A program made the translations under genes and the position numbers. DNA of 36,492 nt from Clostridia bacterium. Lineage in GTDB: Bacteria; Bacillota_A; Clostridia; Oscillospirales; CAG-272. Every line of letters begins with the position of its first letter. The first letter of the stretch is position 1. The notes under the pieces were generated by a model. That model did no database searches. It was given only the letters and a program-made list of their open reading frames with translations, and was not told the DNA's origin. Shown here piece after piece: positions 23,794-33,077 of the stretch. Location of the stretch: positions 1 to 36,492 of the forward strand of contig JAFSUU010000084.1 of assembly GCA_017445115.1 (NCBI GenBank). The letters are read 5' to 3'.

Positions 23794-25302
23794 ATGGAAG
23801 ACAGAAAATACGTTATCGCGATGGACCAGGGAACTACGAGTTCCCGCGCCATCCTGTTCGACAAGAGCGGGACGATAATCAGCATGGTACAGCGCGAGTT
23901 CAGACAGATATTCCCCAAGCCGGGCTGGGTCGAGCACGATCCTATGGAGATCTGGTCGACGCAGATGGGCGTGACTATGGAGGCGATGCAGAAGGTCGAC
24001 GCGAGAATTGACGAGATCGCGGCGATCGGCATCACCAATCAGAGAGAGACGACGGTGATCTGGGACGCCGCGACCGGCAGGCCGGTATACAACGCGATCG
24101 TATGGCAGTGCCGCCGCACGTCCGATATGATAGACAAAATGAAAGCGGACGGATGGGAAGAGAAGATCAAAGCCAAGACCGGACTCGTTCTCGACGCGTA
24201 TTTTTCCGCGAGCAAGATCGCGTGGATCCTTGAGAACGTCGAGGGCGCGAGAGAGCGCGCCGAAGCGGGAGAACTCCGTTTCGGTACGGTCGATTCATGG
24301 CTTATCTGGAATCTGACCGACGGCAAAGTCCACGCGACGGACTATACAAACGCGTCGCGTACTATGCTCTACGACATCCACCGTCTTTGCTGGGACGACG
24401 AGATACTCGGGTATTTCAAAATACCGAAGAGTATGCTCCCCGAGGTCAGACCGTCGAGCTGTATTTTCGGATACACCTCGAAGTTCGGCGGAGAAGTTCC
24501 GATAGCGGGTGCCGCAGGCGACCAGCAGTCGGCGCTCTTCGGCCAGTGCGGATTTTCCGCGGGCGATATAAAGAGCACTTACGGGACCGGCGGATTCATG
24601 CTGATGAATACCGGGCGCGAAGCAATAAGATCAAAGCAGGGGCTTCTGACGACCATCGCCGCCGGAGTCGGCGACGACGTGAGTTATGCGCTTGAAGGAT
24701 CTGTCTTCGTCGCGGGAGCGGCGATACAGTGGCTTCGCGATGAAATGAGAATGATAAAGAGCTCGCCTCAGTCGGAAGAGTATTGCAGAGCGGTAGAGGA
24801 TTCCGACGGGGTGTACGTCGTTCCCGCGTTTTCGGGAATGGGCGCGCCTTACTGGCAGCAGCGCGCGAGAGGGACGATAGTCGGTCTCACCCGCGGCGTG
24901 TCGAAGGATCATTTCATTAGGGCTACGGTCGAGTCTCTTGCATATCAGACGAACGACCTCGTTCACGCGATGCAGGAGGAGGCTGGACTTGATATCGGTT
25001 CTCTGAAAGTTGACGGAGGCGCCTCGGCGAACGACTTTCTGATGCAGTTCCAGTCGGACATATCCGACGTTTTGATAGAGCGTCCGAAGTGCGTCGAAAC
25101 GACGGCGCTCGGAGCCGCGTATCTCGCGGGACTTGCGGTCGGATACTGGAAAGACGAGGACGAAGTGCGCGCCAACTGGCAGTGCGAGAAGGTGTTCACC
25201 CCGTCGATCGCTCCCGAGAAAAGAAGAAAACTGTTAAAAGGATGGAAGCGCGCGGTCAGGTGCGCTGTATATTGGGCAAACGAAGAAAATGACGAAGAAT
25301 AA
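23794..25302 (+). CDS. glpK: Glycerol kinase
   Basis: 502-residue FGGY kinase that makes glycerol 3-phosphate from glycerol and ATP. The ATP loop [13 protein letters not shown] is at residues 11-23. Glycerol-site motifs [10 protein letters not shown] (about 83) and [12 protein letters not shown] (about 104) are intact. The C-terminal signature [30 protein letters not shown] and [16 protein letters not shown] match the family throughout. The protein length is normal. It starts 40 bases after the GT28-like gene and overlaps the following dehydrogenase by 14 bases, so glycerol is phosphorylated and oxidised from one message. The FBP and EIIA-Glc regulatory sites of the E. coli enzyme could not be judged here. 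Confidence 0.96.
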   Translation: MEDRKYVIAMDQGTTSSRAILFDKSGTIISMVQREFRQIFPKPGWVEHDPMEIWSTQMGVTMEAMQKVDARIDEIAAIGITNQRETTVIWDAATGRPVYNAIVWQCRRTSDMIDKMKADGWEEKIKAKTGLVLDAYFSASKIAWILENVEGARERAEAGELRFGTVDSWLIWNLTDGKVHATDYTNASRTMLYDIHRLCWDDEILGYFKIPKSMLPEVRPSSCIFGYTSKFGGEVPIAGAAGDQQSALFGQCGFSAGDIKSTYGTGGFMLMNTGREAIRSKQGLLTTIAAGVGDDVSYALEGSVFVAGAAIQWLRDEMRMIKSSPQSEEYCRAVEDSDGVYVVPAFSGMGAPYWQQRARGTIVGLTRGVSKDHFIRATVESLAYQTNDLVHAMQEEAGLDIGSLKVDGGASANDFLMQFQSDISDVLIERPKCVETTALGAAYLAGLAVGYWKDEDEVRANWQCEKVFTPSIAPEKRRKLLKGWKRAVRCAVYWANEENDEE

Positions 25303-26722
25303 CAAATACGACGTGTGCGTCATAGGCGCCGGTGTTATCGGCTGCGCCGCCGCGAGATTCCTATCGCGGTACGATCTGAAAATATGCGTCGTCGAAAAGG
25401 AAGAGGACGTCTGTTCCGGCACAAGCAAAGCGAACAGCGGCATCGTTCACGCCGGTTACGACGCAAAACCGGGCAGCCTTAAAGCAAAGATGAACGTGCG
25501 CGGCGCGGCTCTGATAAGAGAGCTCTCCAAGACGCTCGATTTTCACTACCGTCAGAACGGATCGATGGTGCTGTGCTTTTCCGAAGATGATATGCCGGCG
25601 CTGAAGGAACTGTACGAGCGCGGTATAAAAAACGGCGTCGAGGAACTGTCGATCGTCTCCGGAGACGAGGCAAGACGTATGGAAAGCGCGCTCTCGGAAA
25701 AAGTCGTCGCGGCTCTTGTCGCGCCGACAGCCGGAGTGGTGTGCCCGTTCGGAATGACTTATGCGTTTGCCGAAAATGCTGCGGCGAACGGCGTTGAATT
25801 CAGATTTCTGACCGCGGTCAAAGAAGTACGCAGGGAAGGCGGCGGATTTGCCGTAGTTACCGATCAGGGGGCGATCTCTGCCCGAGCGGTCGTCAATGCG
25901 GCGGGAGTATATGCCGACGCCGTGCATAATTCCGTCTCGGATGATAAGATCAACATAACTCCGAGGAGAGGAGAGTACGTCCTTTTTGACCGCGAGGTCG
26001 GGGATACTGTCAGCCACACGGTGTTCCAGCTTCCCGGCGCAAAGGGAAAGGGCGTTCTCGTGACGCCGACGGTTCACGGAAATCTTCTCGTCGGACCGAA
26101 TGCCGAAGATATAGACGACAAGGAAGACACGTCGACGAGCGCCGCCGGCACGGATTATATCAAAAATCTTGCGCTTGAAAGCGTCCCGTCTCTTCCGTAC
26201 AGAAGTGTGATAACCGGCTTTTCCGGGCTTCGCGCTCACGAGGATCGCGGTGATTTTATAATAGGCGAGGCGCCGGATGCGCCGGGGTTCTTTGATGCCG
26301 CAGGCATTGAGTCACCCGGCCTTTCAAGCGCGCCTGCGATCGGGGAATATCTTGCAGGACTGATCTCAAAAAAGCTCGGCGCGAAGGAAAAAGAGAATTT
26401 CATATCCGAGAGACGCGGAATTCCGGAGGTCGCGAAACTGCCGCGCGAAGAACGGTCAGCACTCATCGCAAAGAATCCCGCTTACGGCAGGATAGTCTGC
26501 CGCTGTGAGTCGATCTCCGAAGGTGAGATCGTCGACGCGATACGGCGCAAACCCGGCGCCGTCAGTCTTGACGGCATCAAACGCCGCGTAAGGCAGGGAA
26601 TGGGCAGATGTCAGGCGGGCTTCTGCGCTCCGCTCGTCATCGAGATACTCGCGAGGGAACTCGGCATTCCCGCGACAGAAGTCGCGAAGAACCGCCCGGG
26701 CTCCGAGCAGATAAAGGGGTGA
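25289..26722 (+). CDS. glpA: FAD-dependent glycerol-3-phosphate dehydrogenase, GlpA type with [2Fe-2S] tail
   Basis: 477-residue flavoprotein. The FAD-binding fold opens with [20 protein letters not shown], then [24 protein letters not shown], the substrate-side motif of the DAO/GlpA group, and ends with [19 protein letters not shown]. The C-terminal domain has [15 protein letters not shown] and [10 protein letters not shown], four cysteines for a [2Fe-2S] cluster of the BFD type, as in the anaerobic GlpA of Clostridia. The reaction is glycerol 3-phosphate to dihydroxyacetone phosphate, with electrons passed to the neighbouring proteins. Begins inside glpK by 14 bases and is followed 4 bases later by the next gene. 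No membrane anchor. Confidence 0.88.
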   Translation: MTKNNKYDVCVIGAGVIGCAAARFLSRYDLKICVVEKEEDVCSGTSKANSGIVHAGYDAKPGSLKAKMNVRGAALIRELSKTLDFHYRQNGSMVLCFSEDDMPALKELYERGIKNGVEELSIVSGDEARRMESALSEKVVAALVAPTAGVVCPFGMTYAFAENAAANGVEFRFLTAVKEVRREGGGFAVVTDQGAISARAVVNAAGVYADAVHNSVSDDKINITPRRGEYVLFDREVGDTVSHTVFQLPGAKGKGVLVTPTVHGNLLVGPNAEDIDDKEDTSTSAAGTDYIKNLALESVPSLPYRSVITGFSGLRAHEDRGDFIIGEAPDAPGFFDAAGIESPGLSSAPAIGEYLAGLISKKLGAKEKENFISERRGIPEVAKLPREERSALIAKNPAYGRIVCRCESISEGEIVDAIRRKPGAVSLDGIKRRVRQGMGRCQAGFCAPLVIEILARELGIPATEVAKNRPGSEQIKG

Positions 26723-26726
26723 CGGT

Positions 26727-27986
26727 ATGAGACATCACGATGTAATAATAATCGGCGGCGGCCCCGCGGGACTTGCCGCGGCGCTTTCCGCAAAGGTGGC
26801 GGGAGCGTCCGACGTGCTCGTTATCGAGCGCGACGAACGTCTCGGCGGCATACTCAATCAGTGCGTTCACAACGGTTTCGGACTTCACACTTTCAAGGAA
26901 GAGCTGACGGGACCGGAGTACGCCGAGAGATATATCAAACGGGTCCTTGAAGAAAAGATACCGTACAAGCTGAACACCATCGTCGCAGACGTTTCGCCTG
27001 AGAGAGAGGTCACATACGTGAATCGCGACGAGGGCGTGGTGACGGTGTCGGCGGGCGCGGTGGTGCTCGCAATGGGATGCCGCGAGAGGCCGAGAGGCGC
27101 GCTCGGGATCCCGGGCTTCAGACCTGCGGGCGTGTTCACCGCCGGCGCGGCGCAGCGCCTTATGAATATCGAAGGATATCTCGTCGGACGTGAGGTGGTC
27201 ATCCTCGGATCGGGAGACATAGGGCTCATCATGGCGCGCCGTATGACTCTTGAAGGCGCGAAGGTGAAGGTCGTCGCGGAGCTGATGCCGTATTCCGGCG
27301 GGCTTAAGAGAAATATCGTTCAGTGCCTTGACGACTACGGCATACCGCTGAAGCTCTCGCACACGGTGACGATGATCCACGGCAAAGAGAGAGTGGAGGG
27401 CGTAACGATTTCGGCAGTTGACGAAAATCGTCGTCCGATACCGGGGACGGAGGAGTATTACTCATGCGACACGCTTCTTCTCTCCTGCGGTCTGCTCCCC
27501 GAAAACGAGCTTTCAAAATCGGCGGGAGTAGTTCTTGACCGCGTGACCGGAGGCCCCGAGGTGGACGACCGTCTTGAGACGTCGGTCCCCGGAGTCTTTG
27601 CGTGCGGAAACGTGCTTCACGTTCACGACCTCGTGGACTTCGTGTCCGAAGAGGCGACGAGAGCGGGAGGCGCCGCCGCGGAATATGCGAAAGGCGCTTT
27701 GAGAGAAAATGCGAAATACGCCGAGATCAAAGCGTCCGGCGGGACGCGCTACACGGTGCCGAAGCGGATCGACATTTCTTCGATGGACGAAAAGGTGACG
27801 CTCCGCTTCCGCGTCGGCGACGTTTACAAAGGCAAGAGCGTGGCGCTGTACTACGACGGCGAGCTGATAAAAAAGACGCGCCGCCGTGTGATGGCACCGG
27901 GCGAAATGGAGGAGCTCGTACTTACGAAAGAGAGCTTTTCCGGCCATGAAAACGTGAAAGAGATCGTGGTCTCTGTGGAGGATTGA
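26727..27986 (+). CDS. NAD(P)/FAD pyridine-nucleotide-disulphide-type oxidoreductase, GlpB-like partner
   Basis: 419 residues. The FAD loop is DVIIIGGGPAGLAAALSAKVA (5-25) and a second dinucleotide loop, VVILGSGDIGLIMARRMTL (about 157-175), probably binds NAD(P)H. FAD-closing motif GVFACGNVLHVHDLVDFVSEEA is near residue 289. No redox-active Cys pair in the usual place for thioredoxin reductase. In Clostridia this oxidoreductase follows GlpA and precedes a DUF1667 protein, and it is thought to carry electrons from the dehydrogenase. Here it begins 4 bases after glpA and is followed 5 bases later by the DUF1667 gene. The electron acceptor is unknown. Confidence 0.85.
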   Translation: MRHHDVIIIGGGPAGLAAALSAKVAGASDVLVIERDERLGGILNQCVHNGFGLHTFKEELTGPEYAERYIKRVLEEKIPYKLNTIVADVSPEREVTYVNRDEGVVTVSAGAVVLAMGCRERPRGALGIPGFRPAGVFTAGAAQRLMNIEGYLVGREVVILGSGDIGLIMARRMTLEGAKVKVVAELMPYSGGLKRNIVQCLDDYGIPLKLSHTVTMIHGKERVEGVTISAVDENRRPIPGTEEYYSCDTLLLSCGLLPENELSKSAGVVLDRVTGGPEVDDRLETSVPGVFACGNVLHVHDLVDFVSEEATRAGGAAAEYAKGALRENAKYAEIKASGGTRYTVPKRIDISSMDEKVTLRFRVGDVYKGKSVALYYDGELIKKTRRRVMAPGEMEELVLTKESFSGHENVKEIVVSVED

Positions 27987-27991
27987 TAGAT

Positions 27992-28354
27992 ATGGAAAAG
28001 AGAGAGATCACCTGCATACAGTGTCCGATGGGATGTCCTCTCGTCGTCACGGTCGACGGCGATAAAGTTACGGTCACGGGCAACACCTGCCCGCGCGGCG
28101 CGGTATACGGCGAAAAAGAGGTCGTTCACCCGACAAGAACTGTGACGTCCACCGTTGTCGTCGAGGGCGGCGAGATACCGAGAGTGTCTGTAAAGACTTC
28201 GGGCGACGTGCCGAAGGAAAAGATCTTCGGTGTGATGGAGGAGATACGCGCGCTCCGTGTTGCGGCACCGGTGAAGACGGGCGACGTCCTGATCGGGAAC
28301 GCCGCGGGGACCGGGGTATCGGTTATTGCGACAAAATCCGTCGGAAGACGGTGA
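27992..28354 (+). CDS. DUF1667 small iron-sulphur protein
   Basis: 120 residues. The four cysteines CIQCPMGCPLVVT near the N-terminus and NTCPRG further on look like a metal or iron-sulphur site. The remaining sequence, including VKTSGDVPKEKIFGVMEEI, is typical of DUF1667. The protein takes the place of GlpC in this type of glycerol-3-phosphate dehydrogenase operon. Start ATG 27992 has GGAGG at 27977-27981; the TTG at 27983 touches it and was rejected. Confidence 0.85.
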   Translation: MEKREITCIQCPMGCPLVVTVDGDKVTVTGNTCPRGAVYGEKEVVHPTRTVTSTVVVEGGEIPRVSVKTSGDVPKEKIFGVMEEIRALRVAAPVKTGDVLIGNAAGTGVSVIATKSVGRR

Positions 28355-28394
28355 ATTGACAGTTTTTCAAAGAACTGAAAGAATGGAGAAAAAT

Positions 28395-29462
28395 ATGAAA
28401 ACGTTATTGAAGGTCATCGCAATAATTCTCGGCGTGATAATTCTCGTTGCGGGCGGATATTTCGCGTATCTTATGATCGCGTTCCACCGCATAGGCGACA
28501 TGACGGTCGAAGTTTCAGACGGGACGACGGCGTCGGCGGAAGTCGGCAAAGAATATTCTATTGTTTCTTATAACATCGGCTTCGGAGCTTACGAGTCCGA
28601 TTACGGCTTCTTTATGGACGGCGGCAAGGAATCCTGGGCGTGGTCTGAGGAGAGGCTCGATGCGAACCTGAAGAATATTTCTTCTCTTCTCAAGGACCGC
28701 GGAGCCGATCTATACATAATTCAGGAAGTCGACTTCGATTCGACGAGAAGCTATCATTTCGACGAGCGCACGTATCTGGCGTCTGCGCTCACCGGTAAAG
28801 ATTACACGTTTGCACAGAACTACGATTCGCCCTTCCTTTTCTATCCGATCTTCCAGCCGCACGGCTCGTCGAGATCCGGTCTTATGACGTTCTCGTCGTT
28901 CGACGTCAAATCGGCGGAAAGAGTAGAGCTTCCGATCGAGACGGGACTTACAAAGTTCCTCGACCTTGACCGCTGCTACTCCAAAAACAGGATAAAGTGT
29001 GAAGACGGAAAGGACCTCGTACTCTACAATTTCCACCTTTCTGCCTATACTTCAGACGGAAAGATCGCGACGGAACAGCTGAAGCTCCTGCTCAACGACG
29101 TTGAGTCGGAGTACTCCAAGGGCAATTACTGTATTGCCGGCGGTGATTTCAACAAGGATATTCTCGGCGATTCTTCGGTATATTTCGGAAAATCCGATAT
29201 AGAGTATACCTGGGCTCAGCCGATCCCCGAGGGAACGCTCGACGGTTATCATGTGACTCTCGTCGCTCCGCTCGACAAGGATGATCCGGTTCCGACCTGC
29301 CGCAACGCCGACGGGCCGTACAAAGAGGGCCAGTACGTTCTGACGATCGACGGTTTTATCGTCACAGACAACGTCACAGTCGTCTCATCCGACGTCATCA
29401 ACACCGAATTCGCATACTCCGATCACAACCCGGTGACGATGACTTTCAAGCTCGGGAAATAA
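28395..29462 (+). CDS. Membrane-anchored endonuclease/exonuclease/phosphatase-fold protein
   Basis: 355 residues with one N-terminal membrane helix (about 6-27) and the rest outside. The EEP fold motifs are in order: SYNIGFGA (metal-side Asn), YIIQEVDFD (Glu), GGDFNKDI (Asp-x-Asn), LTIDGFIVT and SDHNPVTM (catalytic Asp-His at the end). Such proteins cut phosphodiesters of nucleic acids, lipids (sphingomyelinase or inositol phosphatase type) or sugars. The extracellular position makes a phospholipid or nucleic-acid substrate possible. It follows the glycerol genes by 40 bases, with no terminator between, and ends at the terminators 29486-29592. If it hydrolyses lipid headgroups it would feed the same pathway; this is only an idea. 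Confidence 0.85.
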   Translation: MKTLLKVIAIILGVIILVAGGYFAYLMIAFHRIGDMTVEVSDGTTASAEVGKEYSIVSYNIGFGAYESDYGFFMDGGKESWAWSEERLDANLKNISSLLKDRGADLYIIQEVDFDSTRSYHFDERTYLASALTGKDYTFAQNYDSPFLFYPIFQPHGSSRSGLMTFSSFDVKSAERVELPIETGLTKFLDLDRCYSKNRIKCEDGKDLVLYNFHLSAYTSDGKIATEQLKLLLNDVESEYSKGNYCIAGGDFNKDILGDSSVYFGKSDIEYTWAQPIPEGTLDGYHVTLVAPLDKDDPVPTCRNADGPYKEGQYVLTIDGFIVTDNVTVVSSDVINTEFAYSDHNPVTMTFKLGK

Positions 29463-29485
29463 GGATATTAATAAATAGGAATTAT

Positions 29486-29545
29486 GCGGGGAAACTTTTT
29501 GCAAAAAGTTTCCCCGCACCCTTTCAAAAATCTTTGAAAGGGCAT
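29486..29545 (+). terminator. Double-hairpin element copy 4; ends the galactoside-glycerol run
   Basis: GCGGGGAAACTTTTT with AAAAAGTTTCCCCGC (29486-29517), then CCCTTTCAAA with TTTGAAAGGG (29519-29542) and a T-rich tail. The order of hairpins is reversed relative to the other three copies, in line with the plus-strand gene it follows. Confidence 0.8.
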
Positions 29546-29563
29546 TCTTTTATTAAACTGCTT

Positions 29564-29592
29564 TGCGCGGCATTGCCGCGCATATTTTTTTT
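29564..29592 (+). terminator. Second terminator after the galactoside-glycerol run
   Basis: TGCGCGGC, loop ATT, GCCGCGCA, then TATTTTTTTT. A textbook intrinsic terminator directly behind the double hairpin. Confidence 0.8.
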
Positions 29593-29748
29593 GCCGTTAT
29601 GAATATAGTAGATAGAACGATTACAAAAGATAATAGTTAAAATCTGGATTATTCCGAAATCCACAAAGAAATGGAAAACTATTTGTGCAAATGTCATATA
29701 TGTATATAAGAATAAAAGATTAATTTTTGATTAATTAACAAATTCTTG

Positions 29749-29777
29749 TTGACATATCGCGCGTTTTGCGATAAAAT
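29749..29777 (+). promoter_or_regulatory. Promoter of the ABC importer with an inverted repeat in the spacer
   Basis: TTGACA (29749-29754), 17-base spacer, TAAAAT (29772-29777). The inverted repeat TATCGC (29755-29760) and GCGATA (29768-29773) fills the spacer, an obvious candidate operator. The bound regulator is unknown. Confidence 0.7.
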
Positions 29778-29848
29778 AAAATAAATAAACAGCGCAGGGC
29801 TGTTTATACTAAAATCAATTTTCATTATTTCAAAGTGAGGAAGCAACT

Positions 29849-31180
29849 ATGAAAAAAGTATTAGCTCTTATGCTCGCTGTACTTATGTTCTTACCTGTTC
29901 TCGCATCCTGCGGCGGAAGCGCTGAACCGGCAAAAGAACAGAGCGCTGTTCAGAAGATCATCGCTGAAGCGCAGGGAATGACTCTTGAAGAGCTTGCAAA
30001 GAAAGCTATCGAAGAGTCGAACGGCAAGACGTTCTACGGCGTCGGCAACTCCAGCCGCGGCAAGAGCGCTCTCCCCGTATTCATCGAATATCTCCAGTCC
30101 ATCGACTCGTCTTACACTCTCGAGTTTGACTGGCAGCAGCCGAAGAACAACAAGATCTTCGACCAGCTGACCGCTGAATCCCAGAAAGCTACCGGCACAT
30201 ACGCTATGACGCTTATCCAGGACGGCAACCAGATCGAGAAGAAGATGGTCCAGACCGGTATTCTTGACACGTTCATTCCGAAGGCATGGGCAGAAGCAAA
30301 CAAGATCGACGCTTCTACATACAAAGGATATCTCGCACTCCAGACACTTAACAAAGTGTTCATGTACAACTGCACCGGCGAAAAGACGTATGACAACTGC
30401 TGGGACTACGTTGCAGAAGAAGCACACGGCCAGTTCATGTCCATCGACTCCGAGATCGTCGGCAAGAACTTCCTTTACATGCTGACAAAGGATAACTACG
30501 CTGCATACCTCAAAGCTGCGTTTGACAAACTCACGGACGCTGAGAAAGCATACTTCCAGCCCACGATCGACGAGATGGCTCAGACAGCTACCGAATTCGG
30601 CCTTGGTGAGAACGGCAAATACGCTCTCGCTTGGATCAAACTCTGGGTCGGCAGCTACACAGCAGTAGAAGACGACGGCCCGATCTGCAACAACCTCACA
30701 GACGCATCGGCAACCGATCAGTTTGGTCTTCTCGTTTACTCGAAACTCCGTTCCATCGAAGAGTCCGACAGCAAGTCCGTCAACAACATCAAAGTTGCGG
30801 CTTACCAGGACGGCTACGAAGGAATCGGCGGCTACGGCTACTGCCATTATCTGTTCGTAACAGATAACAGCCCGCTTCCGTGGACTGCTTGCGCATTCAT
30901 TGCTTTCATGACCTGCACACAGAAGGGCTTTGAGGCTTGGGGCAAAGACATGGGCGGTTATTCTTCCAACCCGGAAGTAGCAGCTGAGAACGAAGAGCTC
31001 CATCATCACTCCACAGGCGGTCAGGTCGACGGCGTCGACACATATCCCGCAAAGAACGACCGCGGTTACGACTGGTGGGTAGGCGACGGCGAACTCGTAC
31101 TCGAGGATCCCGAATACTGCGCATCCGTTGCATTCACGGTAGGATCATGGATCGAAACGCTCGACAAATATAAGGGCTGA
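29849..31180 (+). CDS. ABC-transporter substrate-binding lipoprotein
   Basis: 443 residues. The signal peptide with lipobox L18-A-S-C21 anchors the protein outside the membrane. The two-lobe fold of periplasmic-binding proteins is plausible (ASTYKGYLALQTLNKVFMYN, GYEGIGGYGYCHYLFVTDNS, PLPWTACAFIAFMTCTQKGFEAW), similar to iron/polyamine/sugar-type binding proteins, but the ligand class is not certain. Codons are regular and strongly GC-ended, suggesting high expression. GAGGAAG precedes the start. A stem-loop (31202-31231) between it and the permease gene would leave more binding protein than permease, as is common for such operons. Confidence 0.88.
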   Translation: MKKVLALMLAVLMFLPVLASCGGSAEPAKEQSAVQKIIAEAQGMTLEELAKKAIEESNGKTFYGVGNSSRGKSALPVFIEYLQSIDSSYTLEFDWQQPKNNKIFDQLTAESQKATGTYAMTLIQDGNQIEKKMVQTGILDTFIPKAWAEANKIDASTYKGYLALQTLNKVFMYNCTGEKTYDNCWDYVAEEAHGQFMSIDSEIVGKNFLYMLTKDNYAAYLKAAFDKLTDAEKAYFQPTIDEMAQTATEFGLGENGKYALAWIKLWVGSYTAVEDDGPICNNLTDASATDQFGLLVYSKLRSIEESDSKSVNNIKVAAYQDGYEGIGGYGYCHYLFVTDNSPLPWTACAFIAFMTCTQKGFEAWGKDMGGYSSNPEVAAENEELHHHSTGGQVDGVDTYPAKNDRGYDWWVGDGELVLEDPEYCASVAFTVGSWIETLDKYKG

Positions 31181-31201
31181 TATCCGATACTATAAATCAA
31201 T

Positions 31202-31235
31202 AATCAAAGGCGTCCTCTGACGCCTTTGATTTTAT
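31202..31235 (+). terminator. Stem-loop between binding protein and permease (partial terminator)
   Basis: AATCAAAGGCGT and ACGCCTTTGATT pair perfectly around CCTCTG, followed by TTTAT. A stem this strong with a short T run usually stops part of the transcription and protects the upstream message. Confidence 0.75.
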
Positions 31236-31249
31236 AAGAGGATCAAGAT

Positions 31250-33076
31250 ATGCAGAATAATTTATACATGCCTGTGAGCAGATGGACGATCCTGTGGAAT
31301 AAGATAAAGACCTTCTTTTCCAAGCCGCAGAACACCATCCTCGTTATCATGGGTCTTATTTGCACGTTCACGACGTTCGCACCTATAATTGCGATAATCG
31401 AAGATACGCTTAAGATCCACCCCGGTACGATCGACCAGCATCTTACCGGACAGGCGTCGGGCTTCACCGCCGTCAACTATACGGACCTCTTTACGAGCAG
31501 CATTGCGAAAACGCATCTCTGGACCCCGCTCGGCAATACGCTGATACTCGCTATCGGTTCTTGCGCGGTGGCGATCCTCTACGGCGGCCTCTTCGCATTT
31601 CTCGTTACGAGGACGAACCTTAAATGCAAAAAGTATTTAAGCTCAATATTCATCTTCCCGTACATCATGCCTCAGTGGACTCTGGCAATGGTGTGGAAAA
31701 ACCTGTTCGACTCGATGAGCGTGACCGGTACCAAGGACGGTCTTCTCGCGGGATTGTTCGGGATCAATATGCCGTCGTGGTGGTGCTCGGGAATGTTCCC
31801 GTCACTGCTCGTGCTCGGACTTCACTACGCGCCTTTCGCTTACATCCTTATAGGCGGTATCTTCCGCAATATGGACGCTAACCTCGAAGAGGCGGCGACG
31901 ATCCTGAACACTCCGAAGTGGAAGATAATGACGAGAGTCACTCTCCCGCTGATCCGTCCGGCCATCCTCTCGACGATCCTTCTCGTCTTCGGAAGCTCGA
32001 TGGGTTCCTACCCGGTACCTCACTTCCTCGGACTGACAACGCTCTCTACGAAATATATCGAACTCAACGACAGAAGAACCGGTCAGGCGAGTATCCTCGC
32101 CGTGATAATGATGCTTCTCGGCGTCGCCATCATGTATTTCAACCAGCGCTCTCTCAAGAGCAGGAAGAGCTACACGACGGTCACGGGCAAGTCCGGTCAG
32201 ACCTCGAAGATCAACCTCGGCAAGGTCGGCAAGATTGTCATCGCCGTTATACTCATCATCTTTACGTTCTTCACAAGTATTTTCCCGATAATCTCCTTCG
32301 CGTTTGAAACGTTCTTACCCAACCCGGGAGACTACAGCTTCTTGAAGACATTTGATTCTTCCAACCTGACGACGAAGTGGTGGATCACCAGTGAAAACGT
32401 CACGGAGAACGGAATGTACGGTCAGAAGGGTATGTTGTTCAACGAAATGATCTGGAAAGGCTTCGGCGGTACGATGCTCGTATCTGTCGCCTGCGCATTA
32501 ACGGCCGGCGTGCTCGGCACACTGATCGGTTACGCCGTTTCAAAGAAGCGCCGCGCGAAGCTTGCAGGCTATGTCAACGCAGTTGCGTTCCTACCTTATC
32601 TGATGCCGTCTATCGCAGTTTCGATCGCGTTCTTCAAGCTTTTCTCCGGAGGGTTGAACCTGTACAACACATACTGGCTGCTCATCATAGTCGGTACGGT
32701 GAAGTACATCCCGTTCGCAAGCCGAAGCTCGCTGAACTCGATGCTCCAGCTCTCGGGTGAGATCGAAGAAGCGGCGGTGATACAGGATATCCCGTGGAGG
32801 AAGAGGATGACGCGGATCATAATTCCTATCCAGAAGTCGTCTATCGTCTCCGGATTCCTGCTCCCGTTTATGACGTGTCTGAGAGAGTTGTCTCTGTTCA
32901 TGCTGCTCTGCGGCCAGGGACTTATCCTCTCCACTCAGCTCGACTACTTTGACGAGATGGGACTTTACGCGTTCTCGTCCGGTATCAACCTGATACTTAT
33001 CGTCACGATTCTTATTTGCAACGCCCTCGTCAACAAGATCACCGGCGCAAGCCTTGACAAGGGAATAGGAGGTTAA
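31250..33076 (+). CDS. ABC-transporter permease, two fused MetI-type halves
   Basis: 608 residues with two complete permease units in tandem, as in the AfuB/FbpB iron permeases and some polyamine systems. The first coupling loop is EEAATILNTPKWKIMTRVTLPLIRP (near residues 212-236) and the second is EIEEAAVIQDIPWRKRMTRIIIPI (near residue 504-527); each contacts the ATPase. Helices flank both. A single chain can therefore form the complete membrane channel. Starts with AGAGGA seven bases before ATG and ends one base before the ATPase gene. Substrate unknown. Confidence 0.9.
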   Translation: MQNNLYMPVSRWTILWNKIKTFFSKPQNTILVIMGLICTFTTFAPIIAIIEDTLKIHPGTIDQHLTGQASGFTAVNYTDLFTSSIAKTHLWTPLGNTLILAIGSCAVAILYGGLFAFLVTRTNLKCKKYLSSIFIFPYIMPQWTLAMVWKNLFDSMSVTGTKDGLLAGLFGINMPSWWCSGMFPSLLVLGLHYAPFAYILIGGIFRNMDANLEEAATILNTPKWKIMTRVTLPLIRPAILSTILLVFGSSMGSYPVPHFLGLTTLSTKYIELNDRRTGQASILAVIMMLLGVAIMYFNQRSLKSRKSYTTVTGKSGQTSKINLGKVGKIVIAVILIIFTFFTSIFPIISFAFETFLPNPGDYSFLKTFDSSNLTTKWWITSENVTENGMYGQKGMLFNEMIWKGFGGTMLVSVACALTAGVLGTLIGYAVSKKRRAKLAGYVNAVAFLPYLMPSIAVSIAFFKLFSGGLNLYNTYWLLIIVGTVKYIPFASRSSLNSMLQLSGEIEEAAVIQDIPWRKRMTRIIIPIQKSSIVSGFLLPFMTCLRELSLFMLLCGQGLILSTQLDYFDEMGLYAFSSGINLILIVTILICNALVNKITGASLDKGIGG

Positions 33077-33077
33077 T

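Larger units (their letters stand above)
29463..29848. other. 386-base gene-free stretch: two terminators and a promoter
   Basis: Contains double-hairpin copy 4 (29486-29545), another terminator (29564-29592), about 150 bases of AT-rich sequence without clear features, and the promoter at 29749-29777. Confidence 0.8.

Noticed and set aside
29891..31009. Minus-strand frame of 372 codons opposite the binding lipoprotein
   Set aside because: A by-product of regular GC-ended codons on the plus strand; no start signals.
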